From Chloroflexota bacterium (GTDB taxonomy: Bacteria > Chloroflexota > Dormibacteria > Dormibacterales > Dormibacteraceae), in NCBI GenBank assembly GCA_005880525.1, contig VBFW01000236.1, positions 1 through 8,109 of the forward strand: a DNA stretch of 8,109 nucleotides, in the 5' to 3' direction. The translations under genes and the position numbers were made by a program. Positions 1 to 4,693 of this stretch are shown in pieces. How positions within the stretch are numbered: the stretch's first letter is position 1; the number at the start of each line of letters is the position of its first letter. The notes under the pieces are model-generated. The model made no database searches. It was not told where the DNA came from and worked only from the letters and a program-made list of their open reading frames with translations.

Positions 1-1
1 A

Positions 2-58
2 CCCCTGTACGTCTTCTATGAGGCGACCGCGCTGGTCCTCAAGCTGGCCGGCAGATGA
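2..58 (+). CDS. tatC: C-terminal end of probable Sec-independent translocase TatC (partial)
   Basis: Only the last 18 codons are in the window, reading PLYVFYEATALVLKLAGR and ending in TGA at 56-58. A hydrophobic stretch starting P-L-Y-x-x-Y-E and finishing with a short basic tail resembles the last membrane helix of TatC, the multispanning receptor of the twin-arginine protein export system in the cytoplasmic membrane. The stop overlaps the ATG of the next gene (ATGA at 55-58), so the two are probably co-transcribed and translationally coupled. The call rests on a very short segment. Another polytopic membrane protein is possible. Confidence 0.45.
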   Translation, partial: PLYVFYEATALVLKLAGR

Positions 59-789
59 CGGAGGGAGCGCGTCATGACGGCCGCCAGATGGACGAGCTGA
101 GGCCGGTCAAGATCGAGCTCGGCGTCAACGTGCACGCGGAAGGCTCATGCCTAGTCGAGATGGGCCGCACGCGGGTGTGGATCACCGCGAGCGTCGAAGA
201 CCGTGTCCCGCCGCACCGTCGCGGCAGCGGCCATGGATGGATCACCGCCGAGTACTCGATGCTCCCGCGATCGACGCACGACCGAGGCACGCGCGAGGCG
301 ATCCAGGGGCGCATCGGCGGCCGCACCCATGAGATCCAGCGACTGATCGGTCGGTCGGTGCGCGCCGCAGTCGACATGGGCAAGATCGGCGAGAGGACAA
401 TCACGCTTGACTGCGACGTGCTGCAGGCCGACGGCGGCACGCGCACCGCATCGATCACCGGCGCGTTCGCCGCGCTGTACATGGCGCTGAAGAAGATGAA
501 GGACGCGCGGATGATCGAGGCCGTCCCTGTTCGTCACTACGTGGCCGCTGTGAGCTGCGGCGTGATCGACGCCATCCCGCGGCTCGACCTTGACTACACC
601 GAGGACTTCCAGGCGTCGACGGACCTCAACTGCGTCATGACCGAGGACGGACGCATGATCGAGCTGCAGGCCACGGCCGAAGGGGCTCCCTACTCGCGGG
701 CCGAGCTCGACGCGATGATCTCGCTGGCCCACAAGGGCATCAAGGAGCTGATCGTCCACCAGAAGCGGGCGATAGCGTCGCTTGGCTGA
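55..789 (+). CDS. rph: Ribonuclease PH
   Basis: RNase PH is a phosphorolytic 3'-5' exoribonuclease that trims the 3' ends of tRNA precursors and other RNAs, using phosphate and releasing nucleoside diphosphates. The 244-residue product has the usual family length and motifs: an N-terminal DGRxxDELRPV block, the GxGWxTAEYSMLPRST segment near residues 57-74, the basic GRxGGRTxEIQRLIGRSxRA region around residues 85-105, and an acidic metal-site segment LDLDYxED followed by TDLNCVMT near residues 178-196. The ATG at 55 is chosen because the conserved RHDGR block begins only five codons later and the next in-frame ATG (88) would cut it off. A strong GGAGGGAG lies inside the frame at 60-67, in front of an out-of-frame ATG at 74, so initiation probably depends on coupling to the upstream stop. 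The 3' end overlaps the next gene. Confidence 0.96.
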   Translation: MTEGARHDGRQMDELRPVKIELGVNVHAEGSCLVEMGRTRVWITASVEDRVPPHRRGSGHGWITAEYSMLPRSTHDRGTREAIQGRIGGRTHEIQRLIGRSVRAAVDMGKIGERTITLDCDVLQADGGTRTASITGAFAALYMALKKMKDARMIEAVPVRHYVAAVSCGVIDAIPRLDLDYTEDFQASTDLNCVMTEDGRMIELQATAEGAPYSRAELDAMISLAHKGIKELIVHQKRAIASLG

Positions 790-1369
790 CAGTCGCAAGC
801 GGCTCGTCATCGCGACTGGAAACGCGGGCAAGCTGGGTGAGTACCGCGACCTCCTCGCCGGCACCGGCCTGGAGCTGGTCGCCTACGACACCGATGTCCA
901 GGAAACGGGCGGGACGTACGCCGCGAACGCGCGTCTCAAGGCCGAAGCCGCGTCCAAAACGTCGGGCCTGCCCGCCCTGGGCGACGACTCAGGCCTCGAG
1001 GTGGACGTCCTCGACGGTTTCCCTGGCATCCGGTCGGCCCGGCTCGGCCCGACTCAGAAAGAGCGCACGGCGGCCCTGCTGGAGCGGCTCAGCGGCCGCC
1101 CCCGGCCGTGGAAGGGCCGCTTCATATGCACCGTCGCCCTGGCGGTGCCGGGCAGGACGGTCGACCTCTTCGAGGGCGAGTGCCGTGGCGAGGTCGTGCC
1201 GGAGTGGAGGGGAGAGGCCGGTTTCGGCTACGACCCCATCTTCCTGGTGCCGGGAACCGGCAAGACGTTCGGCGAGATGAAGGCCGATGAGAAGCGCCAG
1301 TACAGCCACCGCGCCAACGCGGTGCGCGCGCTCATCGCCTCAGGGGCGCTGGACCGGCTTTCAGGCTGA
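782..1369 (+). CDS. rdgB: XTP/dITP diphosphatase (RdgB/HAM1 family)
   Basis: This family hydrolyses XTP, ITP and their deoxy forms to the monophosphate plus pyrophosphate, keeping deaminated purines out of DNA and RNA. The 195-residue product is full length. Visible motifs are ATGNAGK at residues 11-17, ETGGTYAANA at 41-50, GDDSGLEVDVLDGFPGIRSA at 67-86, FGYDPIF at 148-154 and SHRANA at 175-180. These include the equivalents of the E. coli catalytic acidic residues E41, D68 and D69. One oddity is that the usual Glu of the ENA motif is Ala48. The start is TTG at 782, eight bases inside the rph frame; no good ribosome binding site is seen, which fits translational coupling. The rph-rdgB order is a common bacterial arrangement. 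The gene ends nine bases before the convergent neighbour and I see no terminator hairpin between them. Confidence 0.96.
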   Translation: MADSRKRLVIATGNAGKLGEYRDLLAGTGLELVAYDTDVQETGGTYAANARLKAEAASKTSGLPALGDDSGLEVDVLDGFPGIRSARLGPTQKERTAALLERLSGRPRPWKGRFICTVALAVPGRTVDLFEGECRGEVVPEWRGEAGFGYDPIFLVPGTGKTFGEMKADEKRQYSHRANAVRALIASGALDRLSG

Positions 1370-1378
1370 CCGCGATCG

Positions 1379-2383
1379 TCAGGTCTTGTTGGCTGCGTCG
1401 ATCTCGGCGTTGTACTTGTCGATGAGCGCCTTGTAGTAAGCCTGCTCCGAGGTGCCCATCGCGTCGAAGTCGTAGCCGTCGAGCTTGGTCGTGTCGGCGT
1501 CGAGCTGCTTGACTATGGTGTTGACCTTGTTGGTGTCCCCGGCGCGGACCGCCGCGACCAGGGCCGAGAAGTCGGTGGCCAGTTTCTGCAGATCTTTCAG
1601 GAAGGGGTCCATCTGGGAAGCCACGCCGGGCGCGTTGTCCTCCTGGATGGCTTTGGTGACGTCGCTCTTCAGGGTCTGGATGGCGCTGTCGATCGCGTTC
1701 AGGTCGCCCGCGTTGGCCGCGGTGTCGAGTGCGTCGAGGTCGAGCGCGGCGTCGTCAACCGACGCGTAGAACGTCCCGTACAGGATCGAGTCGGCCAGGA
1801 TCGTCTTGGCAATGGCGAGGGCAGCCCTTGCGTGGTTGATCCGGGTGGTTGACTTGTCGATGCTGGACTTGCCGAGCGCGGTGAGCCAGGAGTTTTCGTT
1901 GAGGCTCGAGGCGGCGTTCGCCAGCGCCGTGTCGTCTGACTCAACCGTCGGCTGGGCGGACTTGGACTGACTTGCGAGCTGCAGGTTCAGGGTCTTGTCC
2001 TGCTTGATCGAGTCCGATGAAGCGCTCGCCGGGTCGTTGTTGTTGCTCTTGAACTGCGCGTCGAGCTTGTTGAACAGGTCGGTGAGCGCGTTCTCGTGGT
2101 CGACCACCTTGTTGTAGGCGTCGGTGGCCGAGTTGACCTTGCTGTTGGCGTACACAAAGCCGCCGACCGCGTAGCCGCCGCCGGCAAGGATCACCAGCAG
2201 CACGACGAGCACGATCGCGATGAGCGGCCCGCGGCCGCGACGCGCGGCCGGTGGCGGGGGAGCCCCATAGGCGGGCGGGGCCGCGTACTCCGCGGGGGCC
2301 GGCGGGGGCGCATACGGCGATGGGCCTGGCGGCGGTGTGGCTGGTGCTTCCGGCGCCGGTGGGGTTGGGTTCTCGATGCTCAA
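1379..2383 (-). CDS. Proline-rich N-terminus, single-pass membrane protein with helical external domain, unknown function
   Basis: I do not recognise a family. The 334-residue protein has a Pro/Ala-rich cytoplasmic segment (residues 6-46, many PPP and PAP runs with Tyr), a basic RRGRG patch (48-52), one strong membrane helix (about 53-77) and a polar, mostly helical region (about 80-334) rich in Ala, Asp, Lys and Ser. The basic patch before the helix predicts the N-terminus inside and the large C-terminal part outside. This layout is common among cell-envelope proteins of high-GC bacteria, where the Pro-rich tail is often an interaction or phosphorylation segment. The start is TTG at 2383: there is no in-frame ATG or GTG before the membrane helix, and the Pro-rich part has the look of coding sequence. 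No Shine-Dalgarno is visible, but a promoter ends only about nine bases upstream. It converges with rdgB. Confidence 0.8.
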   Translation of the reverse strand: MSIENPTPPAPEAPATPPPGPSPYAPPPAPAEYAAPPAYGAPPPPAARRGRGPLIAIVLVVLLVILAGGGYAVGGFVYANSKVNSATDAYNKVVDHENALTDLFNKLDAQFKSNNNDPASASSDSIKQDKTLNLQLASQSKSAQPTVESDDTALANAASSLNENSWLTALGKSSIDKSTTRINHARAALAIAKTILADSILYGTFYASVDDAALDLDALDTAANAGDLNAIDSAIQTLKSDVTKAIQEDNAPGVASQMDPFLKDLQKLATDFSALVAAVRAGDTNKVNTIVKQLDADTTKLDGYDFDAMGTSEQAYYKALIDKYNAEIDAANKT

Positions 2384-2392
2384 GGTGCGCGC

Positions 2393-2421
2393 AATATAGC
2401 GTTGAACGGTCGCGCTGTCAC
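2393..2421 (-). promoter_or_regulatory. Near-consensus promoter for the Pro-rich membrane protein, probably leaderless transcript
   Basis: On the minus strand a GTGACA box (2416-2421) and a TATATT box (2393-2398) are separated by exactly 17 bases. They match the housekeeping -35/-10 consensus at 5/6 and 5/6 positions. The TTG start codon at 2383 lies nine bases after the -10 box, so transcription would begin only a few bases before the codon. This fits the absence of a ribosome binding site. Leaderless mRNAs are common in Actinomycetota and related lineages. Confidence 0.6.
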
Positions 2422-2425
2422 CTTT

Positions 2426-2455
2426 TTGTCGTATCCGGGGCGTCGCGCGTCCAAT
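2426..2455 (+). promoter_or_regulatory. Weak candidate promoter for tRNA-Pro
   Basis: A TTGTCG box at 2426-2431 and a TCCAAT box at 2450-2455 are 18 bases apart, which would put the transcript start about 28 bases before the mature tRNA. The match to consensus is modest. It is listed because the tRNA must be transcribed from this divergent gap or from further upstream, and no better candidate is visible. Confidence 0.25.
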
Positions 2456-2489
2456 GTGCCTGTCTGCTTCAATCGTCCGGAAGCGAAAG

Positions 2490-2566
2490 CGGGCGGTAGC
2501 TTAGCTCGGAAAAGCGCCTGGTTTGGGACCAGGAGACCGCGAGTTCAAATCTCGCCCGCCCGACCA
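2490..2566 (+). tRNA. tRNA-Pro (anticodon TGG) with encoded CCA
   Basis: The full cloverleaf can be drawn. The acceptor stem CGGGCGG (2490-2496) pairs with CCGCCCG (2556-2562). The D stem is GCTT/AAGC. The anticodon stem CCTGG/CCAGG encloses the loop TTTGGGA with anticodon TGG. The variable loop has five bases, and the T stem GCGAG/CTCGC encloses TTCAAAT. The discriminator is A2563 and CCA is encoded at 2564-2566. The C1-G72 pair with A73 is the usual bacterial tRNA-Pro identity pattern recognised by prolyl-tRNA synthetase. This tRNA reads CCA and, with wobble or modification, other proline codons. Confidence 0.97.
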
Positions 2567-2601
2567 CCGAATTTCGCCGAGCACCGGCACTCGACAGGGG
2601 A

Positions 2602-2623
2602 CCCGCCCACGGGTGTGTGCGGG
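2602..2623 (+). terminator. Hairpin downstream of tRNA-Pro, overlapping the start of the next small gene
   Basis: CCCGCCCAC (2602-2610) pairs with GTGTGCGGG (2615-2623) around a GGGT loop, giving nine positions with one mismatch. It lies 36 bases after the tRNA CCA, where a tRNA terminator would be expected, but no T-run follows. It may therefore be a factor-dependent terminator, a 3'-processing barrier, or a structure that occludes the GTG at 2617. Confidence 0.35.
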
Positions 2624-2880
2624 AGGGTGAACGTTTCGAAGGCGTGGGGGTACAGCGGGTGGTCGCATTCGGCCGCCGTCATGCCTGGCAGACGTCCGCT
2701 GCCGCGATCGTCGCGATCATCAGCTCGATATGCGGCATCGTGCTTTCTGTCCAGGCGATGACCGGGGGTTCGTTCATCGTCGGCTACTTCGGGGCTGCGG
2801 CCAGCGGTGACGTGCTGATCTGGGGCGTGTTGATCGTTGCGGCGCTGTGGCTGCCGAGGAAGACTTCGCCCACCGCCTGA
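2617..2880 (+). CDS. Small two-helix membrane protein, unknown function
   Basis: The 87-residue frame carries two hydrophobic segments (about residues 26-48 and 52-80) joined by a short polar turn, followed by a basic tail, so a helical-hairpin inner-membrane protein is likely. No family is recognised. The start is uncertain. GTG 2617 gives the longest form but lies in the arm of a hairpin; GTG 2644 and GTG 2659 are in frame, and a purine run GGGGG at 2645-2649 suits 2659. All choices keep both helices. It follows tRNA-Pro directly and converges on the broken dehydrogenase, with 11 bases between them. Its main support is the clean pair of membrane helices without charged interruptions, which is unlike a random frame. 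Confidence 0.55.
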   Translation: MREGERFEGVGVQRVVAFGRRHAWQTSAAAIVAIISSICGIVLSVQAMTGGSFIVGYFGAAASGDVLIWGVLIVAALWLPRKTSPTA

Positions 2881-2891
2881 CGCGAACTGAT

Positions 2892-3498
2892 TCAGATCAG
2901 CGCCTGATACAGGACGTTCTTGCCGCCGTCGACCACCAGGTCCTGCCCCGTGATCAGGTCGTTCTCCAGGAGGGCGATCACGGCGCGGGCGACGTCGTCA
3001 GGCGTGGCGATCTTCTGGACGGGGGTCTGCTTCGCAAACGCCTCTTCCTGGGCCGCCGCGGCCTCATCGCCGAACCGGCTGCTGAACCATCGGCTTGACA
3101 CCAGCCCTGGCGACACTGAGTTGACCCGCACCTCCGGGGCCAGGGCGAGCGCCAGGGCTCGCGTCAGCTGCACGACCCCGGCCTTGGAGACGGCGTAGGC
3201 GATCGACGAGCCGGAAGCCCTGTGGGCGGCAATCGATGACGTCGAGCTTTCCGTAGCGATCCACAGTCGAGGCGACAAGGACTTTGACCTGCGCCTCGTC
3301 AGCGACATCGGATCGATGAGTGATCGCCTCGGCGCCAAGCGCCATCACTTCCTTGACCGTGGCTTCGGCCTCAGCCCCGGAGCGTGAGTAGTTGACGACC
3401 ACGGCCATGGCGCCGGACTTCGCCAGGCGGAGCGCCGTCGCCCGACCAATGCCCGTTCCGCCACCGGTGACGATCGCGACCCGTCCGGCGAGCTCCAT
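2892..3498 (-). pseudogene. Short-chain dehydrogenase/reductase (SDR), broken by internal deletion and frameshift
   Basis: Classical SDRs are NAD(P)-dependent oxidoreductases of about 250 residues. The 5' part (ATG at 3496-3498) encodes a normal N-terminal Rossmann half: the TGGGTGIG cofactor motif at residues 11-18, NYSRS near 36-40 and SDVAD near 63-67, reaching DRYGKLDV. It then leaves the expected track, and the frame runs on without homology to a stop at 3064. In another frame the C-terminal half resumes with SSIAAHRASG, the catalytic YAVSK, the SPGLV segment and ITGQDLVVDGG, ending at 2892. About 50 residues that should lie between, including the NNAG motif, are absent. The junction is near 3232-3243. 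The two retained parts add to about 200 residues. No functional enzyme can be made unless the lesion is an assembly error. The substrate cannot be inferred. Confidence 0.88.
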
Positions 3499-3536
3499 AC
3501 GAACCTAGGAGCCTAATGCCGGCGCCTTGCCCGCGT

Positions 3537-3881
3537 CTAGGTATTGGCGAACGCGATCAAGGTCACCGCAGCGAGCACCTCCAGCGCCGCAAGTGCGCCG
3601 AGGATGCAGTAACCGACCACAAGCGCGCTCCTGGCCCGCCGGTTCGCGCCTTCCTGGCGCCTCGACACGTGCGCGGTGACCACGCCCGCAAAGGCGCACA
3701 CCAGGGCAAGCGCGATGCCGGTGCCGATCATCAGGCTGAACCAGACCTGCTGCGGCGGCGCGCCGAGCAGCGAGCCGATCTCCGACACCAGAAGCGTGAG
3801 CCCGACAAGAGTCGACGACGCAACCGCCAGCCAGAAGGCGATGTCCCCGAGCCCTGCCCGCCTGCGTTCGAATGCCACCAA
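3537..3881 (-). CDS. Small three-helix membrane protein, unknown function
   Basis: The 114-residue product has a short basic N-terminus (FERRRAG) and three hydrophobic helices at about residues 13-38, 44-70 and 83-111. A basic loop, SRRQEGANRRARS, lies between the second and third helices and is predicted to face the cytoplasm. I do not recognise the family. The frame could begin at TTG 3881 or at the adjacent GTG (3876-3878); GTG seems more likely, but neither has a clear ribosome binding site. It lies upstream of the broken dehydrogenase on the same strand, ending 38 bases before that gene's ATG, and is divergent from the hydrolase remnant. The clustered charges between helices favour a real gene over a chance frame. 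Confidence 0.65.
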   Translation of the reverse strand: MVAFERRRAGLGDIAFWLAVASSTLVGLTLLVSEIGSLLGAPPQQVWFSLMIGTGIALALVCAFAGVVTAHVSRRQEGANRRARSALVVGYCILGALAALEVLAAVTLIAFANT

Positions 3882-3953
3882 GTGGACAACGCCGGCTCAG
3901 GCAAATGGACTCAGCGCGATCTCGATCTGGCGCCAGGCTGTCCGGGCCGGCGT

Positions 3954-3959
3954 TACACT
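3954..3959 (+). promoter_or_regulatory. Candidate -10 box (TACACT) for the hydrolase gene
   Basis: TACACT lies eight bases before GTG 3968, the spacing expected for a leaderless or near-leaderless transcript, and matches the TAnnnT pattern. No convincing -35 hexamer is present at 16-18 bases upstream. An alternative start, ATG 3995, has a short GAGG at 3988-3991. Confidence 0.3.
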
Positions 3960-3967
3960 TCGGAGCC

Positions 3968-4646
3968 GTGAGCGCTGTGGCTGTGGCGAGGCGCATGACG
4001 CTGCGGAGCGGCGAGGTCGCGACCGAGATCTCCGGCTCTGAATCGGGACAGCTTGCCATCGGCATACCCGGGCTCAGCGCCAACCTCCGCAGCTTTGACG
4101 TCGTCTTGGTCGATGGGCGTGTGGATCGCGATGGTGGTGGCCCAGATGGCGCCGCATCGCGTGCGCCGGGTCGTCCTCATCGACGCAGCCGGGCTGCCTG
4201 AGGAATCGATCAAGGTGCCCGTGTACGCCGGCCTCGACAGGCTGGCGACCGTCTTCCCGTCGCGCGAGGCGTTCATGACGCTGGCGAAGAGCCTGCCGCA
4301 ATACCAGCCCTGGCCGCCGTGGGAGCGGCTGTTCGACTACGAGCTGGTTGACGTGGAGGGGGGCGTGTCCTTCCGCACTCGCAAGGCGGCCCCGTGGGAG
4401 GACGAGCAGTACCGCCTGAAGCAGGATCCGTACGCGCTCTGGCCGGCGCTGACGATGCCCACCCTGCTCGTCCGGGCGGCGCAGCAGATCCCGCCCAACT
4501 TCGGCTTCCTGATCACCCCTGACGAGTACTCCCGCTTCTTGAGGGAGGTTCCGTCGGCCACCGGGATCGAAATCCAGGCCAACCATTACACCGCTGGCAT
4601 GAACGACGAGGCGGCGAAGGCGATCGCGGAGTTCCTCGACCGGTAA
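3968..4646 (+). pseudogene. Alpha/beta hydrolase, broken by internal deletion and frameshift
   Basis: Alpha/beta hydrolases of this size (usually 260-290 residues) use a Ser-Asp/Glu-His triad. The first frame, from GTG 3968 or ATG 3995, gives the N-terminal strands and the turn IPGLSANLRSFDVV with the HG/PG-type oxyanion segment, then loses similarity at about 4106. In a second frame the protein resumes at the nucleophile elbow WSMG (TGG at 4107-4109), followed by IAMVVAQMAPHRVRRVVLIDAAG, the cap region, the strand MPTLLVRAA and the C-terminal histidine in ANHYTAGMNDEA, ending with TAA at 4644-4646. The Gly that should precede Trp in GWSMG is missing, and about 55-65 residues of strands and loops between the two halves are gone. 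The retained pieces total about 215 residues. The lesion type matches that in the neighbouring dehydrogenase. Substrate unknown. Confidence 0.85.
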
Positions 4647-4672
4647 CAGGTCGCGTGCGCGCGTCCTAAGAT
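4643..4672 (+). promoter_or_regulatory. Candidate promoter for the NfeD-flotillin gene
   Basis: GTAACA (4643-4648, 4/6 match to the -35 box) and TAAGAT (4667-4672, 4/6 match to the -10 box) are separated by 18 bases. The first overlaps the stop codon of the hydrolase remnant. Transcription would start near 4679, just ahead of a purine-rich ribosome binding site (GGAAAGGGG, 4685-4693) and the ATG at 4694. Confidence 0.45.
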
Positions 4673-4693
4673 TCGGGACCGGGTGGAAAGGGG

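Noticed and set aside
151..864. 237-codon minus-strand frame across rph and rdgB
   Set aside because: It lies opposite two well-conserved enzymes and has no motif; it is a GC-driven shadow.
2096..2761. 221-codon plus-strand frame running through the tRNA gene
   Set aside because: It reads across the tRNA-Pro and opposite the Pro-rich membrane protein; the sequence is low-complexity Arg/Gly, so not a gene.
3505..4083. 192-codon minus-strand frame near the small membrane protein
   Set aside because: It overlaps the 114-residue membrane protein in another frame and the hydrolase remnant on the other strand, and shows no coherent domain.
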